Part shown: positions 51,030-60,608 of the stretch, piece after piece
Position numbering within the stretch: position 1 is the first letter of the stretch
Layout: every line of letters begins with the position of its first letter
NCBI GenBank assembly: GCA_021785175.1
Contig: JAJYGH010000013.1
Coordinates: forward strand, 1 to 64,000
Direction: 5' to 3'
DNA from: Chloroflexota bacterium
GTDB taxonomy: Bacteria; Chloroflexota; Limnocylindria; Limnocylindrales; CSP1-4
Length of the DNA: 64,000 nucleotides
Notes under the pieces: model-generated
Seen by the model: only the letters and a program-made list of their open reading frames with translations
Told to the model about the DNA's origin: nothing
Databases searched by the model: none
Made by a program: the position numbers and the translations under genes

Positions 51030-52049
51030 ATGGCCCTCACGGACATCTGGTTCGGCCTCATCGCGGTCCTCTGGGTCGGGTACCTCGTCCTCGACGGGTT
51101 CGACTTCGGCGTCGGGATCCTGCTGCCCGTGCTCGGCAGGTCCGAGGGGGAGCGACGCCTGATGCTGCGCACGATCGGGCCGGTGTGGGATGGCAACGAG
51201 GTGTGGGTGCTGGTCGCCGGCGGCGCGACCTTCGCGGCATTCCCGGCCTGGTACGCCTCGCTGTTCTCGGGCTTCTACCTGGCACTGTTCCTGGTCCTCG
51301 TCGGGCTGATCCTGCGCGGCGTCGCGATCGAGTACCGGAACAAGCGCCCGGAGCCGACGTGGCGGACGCGCTGGGACCGGGCGGTCTTCGTCGGGTCGCT
51401 GCTCCCCGCGATCCTGTGGGGCGTGGCGTTCGCGAACATCGTCGCGGGCGTGCCGCTCGACGCGCACCACGACTACACGGGCACGCTGCTCACGCTGCTC
51501 AACCCGTTCGGGCTGCTCGGCGGGCTCACGACGCTCGGCCTGTTCGTCACCCACGGGGCGACGTTCCTGGCGCTCAAGACCGAGGGCGACATCCGGACAC
51601 GCGCGAACCGTCTGGCCGGGCAGACCGGGCTCGTGACGGCCGTTCTCGCCGTCGCATTCCTCGCCTGGACGCAGGTCCAGCGCGGCGACGCGGCCTCGCT
51701 CGCAGTCTCGGTGCTCGCCGCGGTCGCGTTCGTGGGCGCCCTCGTCGCCAACCGGCTCGGCCGGGAGGGCTGGAGCTTCATCGGCACGGCCGCGACGATC
51801 GCGCTCGCGGTCGTGGCGCTGTTCGCGGCGCTCTACCCCGACGTCCTGCCCTCGACGACGAACGCGGCGTACAGCCTGACAACGACGAATGCGGCGTCGA
51901 CGGACTACACGCTCTCGATCATGACGGTCGTCGCGGTGGTCTTCACACCGATCGTCCTGATCTACCAGGGGTGGACGTACTGGGTCTTCCGGAAGCGGCT
52001 CTCGATGCAGCTGGTGGGGGACGAGGAGCCGGCGGCGCACGGCGCCTGA
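51030..52049 (+). CDS. cydB: Cytochrome bd ubiquinol oxidase subunit II
   Basis: A 339-residue membrane protein, the right length for CydB. GFDFGVGILLP, IGPVWDGNEVWVLV and FPAWYASLFSGFYLALFLVL are conserved. About eight helices. It packs against CydA. Thirteen bases separate it from cydA, with AGGAGG. It is followed by 180 bases without a gene. Confidence 0.95.
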   Translation: MALTDIWFGLIAVLWVGYLVLDGFDFGVGILLPVLGRSEGERRLMLRTIGPVWDGNEVWVLVAGGATFAAFPAWYASLFSGFYLALFLVLVGLILRGVAIEYRNKRPEPTWRTRWDRAVFVGSLLPAILWGVAFANIVAGVPLDAHHDYTGTLLTLLNPFGLLGGLTTLGLFVTHGATFLALKTEGDIRTRANRLAGQTGLVTAVLAVAFLAWTQVQRGDAASLAVSVLAAVAFVGALVANRLGREGWSFIGTAATIALAVVALFAALYPDVLPSTTNAAYSLTTTNAASTDYTLSIMTVVAVVFTPIVLIYQGWTYWVFRKRLSMQLVGDEEPAAHGA

Positions 52050-52230
52050 CCCGGGGACTGCCGGCGCGGGTGCCGGCTGGCAACTCCGGCGCGCTCCGGC
52101 AGACGCGATCGCGCCGTGCGGCCCATGATTCCCGAGTGCCTCGATCCTGCGCGACCCGAGCCTGCATGACTCGATCCCCGGTGACTGGCTGTCGGCGCCA
52201 TCGGCAGGCGTCACCCGGCACGCTGCGGCG

Positions 52231-53889
52231 GTGAGGCGCCTCGACCCGCGCCTGCTCCGGCGCGCCCGGGATGCGCGCGCTCCGATCGCGCTCGTGGTCG
52301 TGCTCGGGTTCGCGGCCGCGGCGCTCGCGATCGCGCAGGCGGCCCTCCTTGCCGACGCCATCAGCGCCGCCGTCGAGCGCGGGGCGAGCGTCGCCGATCT
52401 CGGTGGCGTCCTGGCCTCGCTGGCCGTCGTCCTCGCCGGCCGGGCCCTCGTCGCCTGGGCGAACGAGTCGGCCGCCCATCGCGCGTCGGCCGGGATCAAG
52501 TCGAGCATCCGGATGGATCTTCTGCGGAGGCTCGTCGAGCTCGGCCCGCGGTGGGCCGCCGGGGCGCAGTCCGGCGCTCTCGTTGCGCTGGCCACCCGCG
52601 GCATCGACGCGCTCGACGGGTACTTCGCGCGGTACCTGCCGCAGCTCGTGCTCGCGGCCGTGCTCCCGGTGGCCGTGGTGCTGACGATCATTCCCGCGGA
52701 TCCGCTCTCGGCGTTGATCGTCGCGCTGACCATCCCCGTGATCGTGCTGTTCCTCGTGCTCATCGGCATGGCGACCGTGGCCCAGCGGAAGCGGCGATGG
52801 CACGCGCTCGCCCGTCTCTCCCACCACTTCCTCGACGTCGTCACGGGGTTGCCGACGCTGCGCGCGTTCGGCCGGTCGCGGGCGCAGATGGCATCCCTGG
52901 AGCGAGCCACGGACGCCTACCGGCGCGAGACGCTGCGCGCGCTGCGCGTGGCGTTCCTGTCGGCGTTCGTGCTCGAGATGGGCGCCACGCTCTCCGTGGC
53001 GCTCGTGGCAGTGGGGATCGGGCTGCGGCTCGTCGACGGCCTGCTCGATCTTCGGACCGGGCTGTTCGTGCTGATCCTCGCCCCGGAGGCGTACCTGCCG
53101 CTCCGCGCGCTCGGTGCGCAGTTCCACGCGAGCGAGGAGGGGCTCGAGGCCGCCGAGTCCGCGTTCCGGGTGATCGAGACGCCGCTCCCGCTCGGCGGAA
53201 GCCGGACCGACGTGCCGGATCTCCGGTCCGGAGAGCTGCGCATCGAGAGGGTGACCGTCCGGCAGCCGGGGCGCGGCCTCGCCGCCCCGTGCGACGTCTC
53301 GTTCGCGGTCCGAGGCGGAGAGATGGTGGCGATCGCGGGTCCCAGCGGCGCGGGGAAGACGACGCTGCTCGAGGTGCTCGCCGGGCTCATCGCCCCCGAC
53401 GAGGGAAGGGTGCTCGCCACGGGTCGCGATGGCGCGATCGCCGTCGCCGACCTCGATCCGGCCGCGTGGCGTCCGAACCTCGCGTACGTCGCGCAGGAGC
53501 CGTACCTGTTCCCCGGCACCGTCGCCGAGAACGTCCGCCTCGCGGCCCCGTCGGCGACCGACGACCAGGTGGCCGGCGCGCTCGCGTCGGTCGGGCTCGG
53601 GGAGCTCGACCCGCTGACGCCGCTGGGCGAGGGCGGGTCGGGCCTGTCGACCGGGCAGCGCCGGCGGATCGCCATCGCGCGCGCCGTGGTTCGCGACGCG
53701 GCCCTGCTCCTTCTGGACGAGCCGACGGCCGGGCTCGACGAGGCGAGCGAGTGCCAGGTGCTGGCCACGGTGAAGGCGCTGGCGAGGCGGGATCGGCGGG
53801 CGGTCGTGGTCGTGGCGCACCGGTCGGCTGCGCTGGCGTCGGCGGACCGCGTCGTCGACGTGGTTGCGGCCGGCGGAGCGGTGGCATGA
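52231..53889 (+). CDS. cydD: Thiol reductant ABC exporter, CydD subunit
   Basis: A 552-residue half-transporter: six-helix membrane domain (to about 320), then an ATPase domain. Walker A is GPSGAGKTTL, Q-loop AQEPYLFP, signature LSTGQRRR (Ser-Thr-Gly in place of Ser-Gly-Gly) and Walker B LLLLDEPTAGLD. With CydC it exports glutathione or cysteine and haem-related ligands needed for cytochrome bd assembly. GTG start. Confidence 0.92.
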   Translation: MRRLDPRLLRRARDARAPIALVVVLGFAAAALAIAQAALLADAISAAVERGASVADLGGVLASLAVVLAGRALVAWANESAAHRASAGIKSSIRMDLLRRLVELGPRWAAGAQSGALVALATRGIDALDGYFARYLPQLVLAAVLPVAVVLTIIPADPLSALIVALTIPVIVLFLVLIGMATVAQRKRRWHALARLSHHFLDVVTGLPTLRAFGRSRAQMASLERATDAYRRETLRALRVAFLSAFVLEMGATLSVALVAVGIGLRLVDGLLDLRTGLFVLILAPEAYLPLRALGAQFHASEEGLEAAESAFRVIETPLPLGGSRTDVPDLRSGELRIERVTVRQPGRGLAAPCDVSFAVRGGEMVAIAGPSGAGKTTLLEVLAGLIAPDEGRVLATGRDGAIAVADLDPAAWRPNLAYVAQEPYLFPGTVAENVRLAAPSATDDQVAGALASVGLGELDPLTPLGEGGSGLSTGQRRRIAIARAVVRDAALLLLDEPTAGLDEASECQVLATVKALARRDRRAVVVVAHRSAALASADRVVDVVAAGGAVA

Positions 53890-55730
53890 GCGGTGGCATG
53901 AGCGGTGGAGTGGCACGCCGCGTGGGGGACGGCGGAGCGTCCGGGGGGGCCGTGCGCCGACTCGGCGGTGCGCCGTCCGGACGGCCAGGCGGCGGCGGTG
54001 TGTTCCAGGCCGCGAATCTCGTCGCATGGGCGCGCACGCTTGCGCGTCCCGCTCGCGGCCGCCTCGGGCTCGGCATCCTCGCCGGGGTCGCCGCCGCGGT
54101 GTCCGCGGTTGGCCTGACGGCCGTCTCCGCGTGGCTGATCTCGCGCGCGGCGGAACGGCCGCCCGTGCTCGCACTGATGGTCGCGATCGTCGGCGTGCGG
54201 ACGTTCGGGATCGGACGCGGCGCGTTCCGGTACGCCGAGCGGCTCGTCTCCCACGACGCCGCGTTCCGGATCCTCGCGGGCGTCCGAAGCACGGCCTACG
54301 CGCGCCTCGAGCGCCTCGCCCCGGCGGGCCTCGCCGAGCTCCGGAGCGGCGACCTCCTGACGCGGCTCGTCGTGGACATCGACGGGCTCGCCGACGTCTG
54401 GCTCCGCGTGCTCGAGCCGTACGCGATCGCCGCGATCGTGGGGGGAGGCGCCGTCCTGCTCGTCGGCGCGCTCGTCCCCGCGGCAGGACTGGCGCTCGGC
54501 GCGACGCTCCTCGCCGTCGCGCTCGGGGGGCCGCTCGCCGCCTCATACGTCGCGGCCGCCGCCGAGCGCCGCGTGTCCCCGGCGCGTGGCGCGGTCGCTT
54601 CCGCCGCGCTCGAGCTGCTCCGCGGGGCCCCGGAGCTCGTCGTGCACGGGGCGGCCGACAGCCGCCTGGCTGCGCTCGCGGGCCTCGACGGCGACCTCCG
54701 TGCGATCGAGGCGCGCTCGGCGAGGGGCTCGGGGATCGGCTCGCTCGTCGCGGGCCTGGGCGCGGGCGCCGGGATCTGGCTCGCGCTGGTCGCCGGCCTC
54801 CTCGCGCTGCGGTCCGGCTCGCTGCCAGGGGTCGCGCTCGCGGTCGTGGTGCTCACACCGATCGCCGCCCACGAGCTGGTCGCCGGGCTCGCTCCCGCGG
54901 CGCAGCAGCTGCCGCGACTCCGATCCGCCGCCCGGCGCGTCACGGAGGTGCTCGAGCGTCCCGATCCGGTTCGCGAGCCGGAGATGCCGGAGCCGCTGCC
55001 GCACGGTCCCTACGGCATCCGGATCCGCGGCCTCCGCGCCCGATACGGCGACGGTCCCGAGGTACTCGGCGGCGTCGACCTCGACCTGCCCGCCGGCGGC
55101 ATCGCGCTCGTGACGGGCCAGAGCGGCGCGGGAAAGACGACGCTTGCGTCCGTCCTGCTGCGCTTTCTCGAGCCTTCCGCCGGCACCGTCGAACTCATGG
55201 GCGTGGACGGCAGCGTGGCCCTGGCCGACCTGTCGGATGACGACGTCCGCCGCGTCGTGGGCGTCTGTGCGCAGGACGTGCACGTCTTCGACACGACGAT
55301 CCTCGACAACGTCCGGCTGGCCCGACCGGCGGCGACGCCCGAGGACGTGGATCGGGCGCTGCGCGCCGCGCGGCTCGACACGTGGGTCGCGTCGCTCCCC
55401 GACGGCGGCGGGACGCTCGTCGGCGAGCACGGCGCGCGGCTTTCGGGCGGCCAGCGACAGCGGCTCGGGCTTGCTCGTGCGCTCCTGGCCGACCCACCGA
55501 TCCTCGTCCTCGACGAGCCGACGGAGCACCTCGACGAAGCAACGGCGGCGGCGCTGGCGTCCGACCTGCTCGCTGCCACCGCGGGACGCACCGCGATCTT
55601 CATCACGCATCGGCCGGAGCTGATCCGGATGGTCGAGGGTCGGGGCGTGGCCCGGCTCGACCTGGGGAGGTGGGCGGACGGGGAGGAGCGGATCCCCTCC
55701 GTCGCGGCGGTTGGCGCCGCGGGGGCCTGA
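53886..55730 (+). CDS. cydC: Thiol reductant ABC exporter, CydC subunit
   Basis: A 614-residue half-transporter. The first 45 residues are a Gly-rich cytoplasmic lead. The membrane domain runs to about 340, including TLARPARGRLGLGILAG and ERLVSHDAAFRILAGVR. The ATPase has Walker A GQSGAGKTTL, signature LSGGQRQR and Walker B LVLDEPTEHLD. ATG overlaps the cydD stop as ATGA. The start region contains a 12-base tandem repeat (GCATGAGCGGTG twice), so initiation could occur at either ATG. Confidence 0.92.
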   Translation: MSGGMSGGVARRVGDGGASGGAVRRLGGAPSGRPGGGGVFQAANLVAWARTLARPARGRLGLGILAGVAAAVSAVGLTAVSAWLISRAAERPPVLALMVAIVGVRTFGIGRGAFRYAERLVSHDAAFRILAGVRSTAYARLERLAPAGLAELRSGDLLTRLVVDIDGLADVWLRVLEPYAIAAIVGGGAVLLVGALVPAAGLALGATLLAVALGGPLAASYVAAAAERRVSPARGAVASAALELLRGAPELVVHGAADSRLAALAGLDGDLRAIEARSARGSGIGSLVAGLGAGAGIWLALVAGLLALRSGSLPGVALAVVVLTPIAAHELVAGLAPAAQQLPRLRSAARRVTEVLERPDPVREPEMPEPLPHGPYGIRIRGLRARYGDGPEVLGGVDLDLPAGGIALVTGQSGAGKTTLASVLLRFLEPSAGTVELMGVDGSVALADLSDDDVRRVVGVCAQDVHVFDTTILDNVRLARPAATPEDVDRALRAARLDTWVASLPDGGGTLVGEHGARLSGGQRQRLGLARALLADPPILVLDEPTEHLDEATAAALASDLLAATAGRTAIFITHRPELIRMVEGRGVARLDLGRWADGEERIPSVAAVGAAGA

Positions 55731-55739
55731 GCGCCCCTG

Positions 55740-56090
55740 TCAGCGCAGACCGCGCGCCGGGGGCACGCGGTGGTATCGCTCCATCAGGCGTGCGAGCGCG
55801 GCTCTTGCCTCGGCCCACTCGAGCTGGTCCCCGACGAGCACGACATCGGGCCCGAACGGCGCGACCTGGCTCATCGCCATGAGCAGCGACTCGAACCGGC
55901 CGTCGTCCGCGGCGTCGCGGTAGCAGATCGGGCACGTCGGCGCCATGTACGCGCGGGGCGCCTCGCCGTACGGCAACCCGCACCGCCGGCAGAACGTCGC
56001 GCCGCTCCCCGTCGACTGGACGCCGCACTGGAGGCAGACCGGCAGCGAGGGCTGCGCCGGGGCAGGGCGGCCGACGAAGAGCGGGCTCAC
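55740..56090 (-). CDS. Small zinc-ribbon protein
   Basis: A 116-residue frame from a GTG without a clear Shine-Dalgarno. CLQCG..CRRCG and CPICY give one and a half zinc ribbons. A helical C-terminal segment follows (QLEWAEARAALARLMERYHRV). No further domain. It converges with cydC, which ends ten bases away. Function unknown. Confidence 0.6.
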   Translation of the reverse strand: MSPLFVGRPAPAQPSLPVCLQCGVQSTGSGATFCRRCGLPYGEAPRAYMAPTCPICYRDAADDGRFESLLMAMSQVAPFGPDVVLVGDQLEWAEARAALARLMERYHRVPPARGLR

Positions 56091-56302
56091 GGGAGACCGA
56101 CAGGACCGCGCGGCCGGACGGCGGAACCGAGCGCGCCGCGCGCTCCGGTGGGATTGGACCCGCGCTCCGCGGGCGTGTTCGGCATGCGCCCCTCTCTCCT
56201 GCACCGATCTCCCGGCCCGCCCGACGGGTCCGCGAATCGCCCCTGGCTCGTCCGCAGGCCCGCGGGACCTGATGGCGCGCGTCTGTCGAGAGGACCCGGG
56301 AC

Positions 56303-56794
56303 CTACTCCTGCCGGTCCGCGGGCCAGGTGCCCATCACCTGTCGCAGGATCGCGAACTCGCCGATGTGGTAGGCGTTGTGGTCGCCGAGCAGCCGGACCT
56401 CGCGCACGAGCGTGTGCCCGGCCGTCCCCGGAATGATCGCCAGCAGGTCGGTCGCCTCGTCGGCCACGAGATCGTGCAGTGCCGCGCGATCTGCCTTGAA
56501 TGCCGCCACGGTCGACGCGAACTGCTCGGGCGTCGCCGCCGTGTCGCGCGCTGGCCAGTACTCCTCCGGCCAGTTTGGGGCGATGTACGCGCGGTTCCGG
56601 ATGTAGTCGAGGATGTCCCACTGGGCGATGCGGATGTGCTCCAGCAGGTGCCACGGCGTGTACGGCACGTTCGGTGGCCGGCGGTTGATCGCACCGGCCG
56701 GGAAACTGGCCACGGCGGCGTCGAACGGCATGTGAGCCCCGCGCCCGTCCACCAGTTCCAGGAGCTGCCGCCGCAGGATGTCCGTGTCGGTCAT
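56303..56794 (-). CDS. DinB-like four-helix protein
   Basis: A 163-residue protein resembling the DinB/YfiT superfamily. PYTPWHLLEHIRIAQWDILDYI places one His of the metal triad, and GDHNAYHIGEFAILRQ the other two. Members include mycothiol- or bacillithiol-dependent S-transferases and proteins of unknown function. ATG at 56794 has GGAGG with good spacing. Given the PIG-L deacetylase at 61.7 kb, a link to low-molecular-weight thiols is possible but unproven. Confidence 0.8.
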   Translation of the reverse strand: MTDTDILRRQLLELVDGRGAHMPFDAAVASFPAGAINRRPPNVPYTPWHLLEHIRIAQWDILDYIRNRAYIAPNWPEEYWPARDTAATPEQFASTVAAFKADRAALHDLVADEATDLLAIIPGTAGHTLVREVRLLGDHNAYHIGEFAILRQVMGTWPADRQE

Positions 56795-56920
56795 CGTCTC
56801 CTCCGTGTCCTCGGACGATGGTACGTCCGCGTGACCGGCGCCTCGTGTCGCCGATCCGTCCGCGCGGAGACGGGCACGGCCGACCGACGGGCTTGCCCGT
56901 GGCCGTACCCTCCGTTCGTC

Positions 56921-57643
56921 ATGACGTCGCAGCGCCCCGACCGGCTCGATCCCCGCCTCCGCGCCCTCATCTGTGACGGCGACCCGCGGGTGGTCGGCGC
57001 GATCGCGCACGCGCTGGGCGAGGCGGGGCTCGAGGTGATCACGCTCTACCGGGCCGACGCGGCCGCGAGCCGCCTTGTGGAGGAGCGTCCGGACGTCGTG
57101 GTCCTGGGTCCCAGCCGGGAGACCGATCCGCTGCTCCTGATCCCGAGGCTCCTCGGCCGGGCCGCGATCCCGATCCTCGCCATCTCGTTCGCCCGTGACG
57201 AGGCGTCGATCGTCGCGATCCTCGAGGCCGGGGCGGACGACGTCCTCGACTCGGCCTTTCGACCCCTCGAGCTGGTGGCGCGGGTCCGCGGGCTGCTGCG
57301 ACGGCGGACGGCCGCTCCCGCTCCTGCCGAGTCGGCATTGCCGGACGGGCTTCGCATCGACAGCGGCCGCCGCGAGGCCAGCGTGGACGGACGACGCATG
57401 GATCTGACGCCGATCGAGTTCGAGCTGCTCTGCGTGATCGGGTCCCGGCGTGGGGACGTGGTCGACCACCGGACGCTGCTGCGCGCGGGGTGGCCCGGAC
57501 GATCGGACGTGGATCCCGACCTGCTCCGGACTCACCTGACGCACCTGAACGGCAAGCTCGTCGCGGCCGGTCACCCCGGCCTGCGCAATGTCCGCTCGAT
57601 CGGCTACGCCCTGCGGGTGGAAGGCGGCGTCGCTCCGGCCTGA
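56921..57643 (+). CDS. OmpR-like winged-helix regulator with degenerate receiver
   Basis: A 240-residue protein. The receiver-like domain (13-125) keeps the fold (LRALICDGDP, ISFARDEASIVAILEAGADD) but has Gly63 (VVVLGPS) where the phospho-Asp should be. So it is not regulated by Asp phosphorylation. Residues 140-235 are an OmpR-type winged helix with LTPIEFELLCVIGSRRGDVV and RNVRSIGYALR. It is a lone gene. TACCCT at 56906 suggests a nearly leaderless transcript. Target genes unknown. Confidence 0.85.
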   Translation: MTSQRPDRLDPRLRALICDGDPRVVGAIAHALGEAGLEVITLYRADAAASRLVEERPDVVVLGPSRETDPLLLIPRLLGRAAIPILAISFARDEASIVAILEAGADDVLDSAFRPLELVARVRGLLRRRTAAPAPAESALPDGLRIDSGRREASVDGRRMDLTPIEFELLCVIGSRRGDVVDHRTLLRAGWPGRSDVDPDLLRTHLTHLNGKLVAAGHPGLRNVRSIGYALRVEGGVAPA

Positions 57644-57942
57644 CCCGGTCGCGGCCGCGGCGCCGGCCGGAACGTCGGCCGGTCCGAGTCGATCCGGCCA
57701 TGCCGCCGACGAGCACGACTCCGGCCCGACCGGCCCGTCGACGAATCGTCACCGTCTCGCAACCGGGCCTCCATGGAACCTCCCTGTGCCCCTCCGGCTC
57801 CGGCACATAGCGTGCGGTGGGTGGCGGAGGCGGCCGGCCGCCCTCGCCCGGCAGATGGCATCGCCGGCTGACGCGTCGCAGCACCGCGTGACACGGGGCC
57901 GCGGGGCGGCATGCCCGTGGCGGGACGAGAACGAGGACAGGC
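57644..57942. other. Gap upstream of the APC permease
   Basis: No gene seen. A possible stem (TGTGCC..GGCACA) lies near 57784-57806. The permease Shine-Dalgarno (GAGGACA) is at the end. No convincing promoter hexamers. Confidence 0.4.
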
Positions 57943-59502
57943 GTGGCAGAGACCAGCGAAGACGGCATGAAGCGGACGCTCGGCCTCACCGGGCTGACGA
58001 TCAACGCGATGGCGCTCATCGCACCGGGCGCGTTCCTCTGGACCACCTTCCAGTCGCAGGCGCTCCAGTCGAATGGCGGCCATACCACCGCCTTCGACAT
58101 GGTCCCGGGTCTCCTCTTCGCGCTCCTGCTCGCTTTCCTGACCGCCTGGTCGTACTCGGAGCTCTCCGACCTGTACCCGGACGCCGGCGCCGGATCCTCC
58201 TACTACTTCGCCCAGGCCGCCTTCCTGGAGCGCGAGGAGGCGTTCCACTACAGGTTCGCCAGGCTTGCGAAGTTCGTTGTCGGCTGGATCTCGCACCTCT
58301 ACTACTGGATCTACCCGGGAATCATGGTCGCGTTCAGCGGCACCCTGGTGGTCTACATCCTCGGCCTGTTCGGCATCACGCTCACCACGCCCTTCGAGAT
58401 CCTCGCGGCGGTCCTGTTCGCCATCCTGACCGGGCTGATCGCGTTCCGCGGGATCGTCGCCTCGACGATGACCGCCGTCGTGATCAACGTGATCCAGCTC
58501 ACGGCACTGGTCGCGTTCAGCGTGCTGGCGATCGTGTTCCGCCTTGCGCACCCCGAGCTCGCGTACGCGCAGCACGACGTGGCGGCGGTGGTCCTGCCCC
58601 ACAACGTCATGAACGTCCTCTTCCAGGGGACCATCGCGATCCTGCTGCTCGTCGGCTTCGAGTCCGTCACGGCGCTCGGAGCCGAGGCCGTGAACCCCAG
58701 GCGCGACATCCGCCGCGCGATCCTGCTCTCGCTGGCGATCCAGGGCGGCCTCGCCTACATCCTCGAATACGTCTCGGCCAACCTGTTCGTGAACTCGGGT
58801 GTCACGGCCCAGGTCACGGGCGCCGGCGGCAGAGTGTCAACGGTGGGCGGGTACGCCGCGGCGGCCGCCTCCAGCGCCCCGATCGGCGACATGGTCCGGT
58901 TCATCGGCGACACGATGCTCGGCGGCACGGGCCTTGCCCTGAGCCTGATCCTGGCGGTCACCGTCCTCGTGGCGCTCACCGGCACGACGCTCGCCTGCCT
59001 CAACAGCGGGGTGCGCATCACGTACGTCATGGGACGCGATCGCGAGGTGCCCGGCATCCTCGGCCTGCTCCACGGCCGGTATGCGACCCCGCACTACGGG
59101 ATACTCGCGCTCGCGGCCATCTCGGCGCTGCTCGGCGCATACGGCGTCCTCTCGGCCGACAACCTGCTGCAGATCATCCTTGCCGCGAACGCCGGCACGT
59201 TCCTCGTCTACGGCATGACGAACGCGATCGTGGTCGTCGCGTTCTGGCACCGGGCCGAGCGGAGCGCCCTCAGGCACGTCGTCATCCCGGGGATCGGGCT
59301 CCTTGCCAACCTCGCCATGCTCGCGGCCGTCGTCTTCCTCAGCTTCTCCGGGGGCGGATCGACCCAGTCCGACACGCTGATCGCCCTCGGGATCGTCGCG
59401 GCGTGGATCGTCGTCGGCGTGGCGTGGCTGCTGACCAACTCCCGCTCGAGCCGGCGGTCGCTCCTCGTCAGGTCCGTCGCGGACCGGGGCGCCGCGTCGT
59501 AG
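57943..59502 (+). CDS. APC family amino acid permease
   Basis: A 519-residue transporter with 12 predicted helices. INAMALIAPGAFLWTTF matches the first helix substrate loop (GxGxI/A type) of the amino acid-polyamine-organocation family. FESVTALGAEAVNPRRDIRRAILLS matches the GxE..NP segment after helix six. It lacks the cytoplasmic domain of the KimA-like protein. GTG start with GAGG. Substrate probably an amino acid or amine. Confidence 0.88.
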   Translation: MAETSEDGMKRTLGLTGLTINAMALIAPGAFLWTTFQSQALQSNGGHTTAFDMVPGLLFALLLAFLTAWSYSELSDLYPDAGAGSSYYFAQAAFLEREEAFHYRFARLAKFVVGWISHLYYWIYPGIMVAFSGTLVVYILGLFGITLTTPFEILAAVLFAILTGLIAFRGIVASTMTAVVINVIQLTALVAFSVLAIVFRLAHPELAYAQHDVAAVVLPHNVMNVLFQGTIAILLLVGFESVTALGAEAVNPRRDIRRAILLSLAIQGGLAYILEYVSANLFVNSGVTAQVTGAGGRVSTVGGYAAAAASSAPIGDMVRFIGDTMLGGTGLALSLILAVTVLVALTGTTLACLNSGVRITYVMGRDREVPGILGLLHGRYATPHYGILALAAISALLGAYGVLSADNLLQIILAANAGTFLVYGMTNAIVVVAFWHRAERSALRHVVIPGIGLLANLAMLAAVVFLSFSGGGSTQSDTLIALGIVAAWIVVGVAWLLTNSRSSRRSLLVRSVADRGAAS

Positions 59503-59524
59503 CGAGCATCCGCACGCGATCGCC

Positions 59525-60595
59525 GTGACGGAGTCCGCCGCGGATGGGCGCCGGGTGTCGCAGGCGGTGATGGCTTCGCTGCAGAAACGGCACGCCCGGC
59601 AGATCCGCCTGCGATCCTGGCCCGAGCTTTCGCCCGCGCACGCGGAGGCGGCCGCCGTCCGGGCCGAGGTCGCCGGCCTCTCCCTGACGGGTCCCGTCCG
59701 GAGACGCAACGAGGACCGCCTCGGCTGGGCCGTGCCGGGGGATCGCGTGTGGGTGCCCGGGCACGCGGGTGACGAGTGGCTGCCGAAGGTCCGGCTGTCC
59801 GGCCCGATCGTGGTCGTGGCCATCGCCGACGGCCTGGGCGGGCATGCCGACGGCGACCTTGCGAGCCGTTTCGCGATCACGACCCTCCTCGAGCGTATGG
59901 CGCCGCCCGGCGCACTCGGGCGCATCGCCGACGTCCTGCGGGGGACGTTCGAGGAGGTGAACGGCCGCCTGCTGACGGGAGACGCGTGGGAGGACGCGGG
60001 CACGGCGAGGGGAAGCGGTGGCCCCGGCTCTGACGGCCAGGGCGACAGGCGCGACGCGCGCCAGGGCGCCGAGTCGCATCGGCGTCGCGGCTCCCAGACC
60101 ACCCTCACGGCCGTTGCGATCACAGCGACCTCCGCCTGGATTGCACATGTGGGCGACTGCAGGGTCTACCGCCTGCGTGATCAGACGCTCGAGCTGCTGA
60201 CCACGGATCACTCGCAGGCAATGGACCTGCTGCGGATGCGGCTGATCCGGCCCGAGCAGGCGGCGACGCATCCCGGACGCCACCTCCTGACACGGTCGCT
60301 GGGTGGCGACATCACCGTGCGCGTGGACGTGCGGTCCGGTGAGATCCGCGATGACGACGTGTTTCTGCTCTGCACGGACGGCGCCTGGAGCGGGATCCCG
60401 TCGGGCGACATGATCGCGGCGATGGAGGGCGATCTGGAGCGCGGCGTGCGCGACCTCGTCGATCGTTCGATCGCGAGGGGCGCCGACGATAATGCGAGCG
60501 TGATCGCGCTGCGGATCCTGGGGACCGGGACGGCCCGCTCACCCGACGGGACTTCCGGCCGGCGCCCCCTCTGGCGCCGCGTGCTCGGCCCGTGA
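59525..60595 (+). CDS. PP2C-type serine/threonine phosphatase
   Basis: A 356-residue soluble phosphatase. Metal ligands are present in the standard order: RRRNEDR, VAIADGLGGHADGD, VGDCRVYRL, FLLCTDGAW and GADDNAS. Two insertions (about residues 75-95 and 160-190) lengthen it beyond the usual 240-260. It is 13 bases upstream of the Hanks-type kinase, a classic antagonistic pair. GTG start. Confidence 0.93.
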   Translation: MTESAADGRRVSQAVMASLQKRHARQIRLRSWPELSPAHAEAAAVRAEVAGLSLTGPVRRRNEDRLGWAVPGDRVWVPGHAGDEWLPKVRLSGPIVVVAIADGLGGHADGDLASRFAITTLLERMAPPGALGRIADVLRGTFEEVNGRLLTGDAWEDAGTARGSGGPGSDGQGDRRDARQGAESHRRRGSQTTLTAVAITATSAWIAHVGDCRVYRLRDQTLELLTTDHSQAMDLLRMRLIRPEQAATHPGRHLLTRSLGGDITVRVDVRSGEIRDDDVFLLCTDGAWSGIPSGDMIAAMEGDLERGVRDLVDRSIARGADDNASVIALRILGTGTARSPDGTSGRRPLWRRVLGP

Positions 60596-60608
60596 TCCGG
60601 CCCGCATC

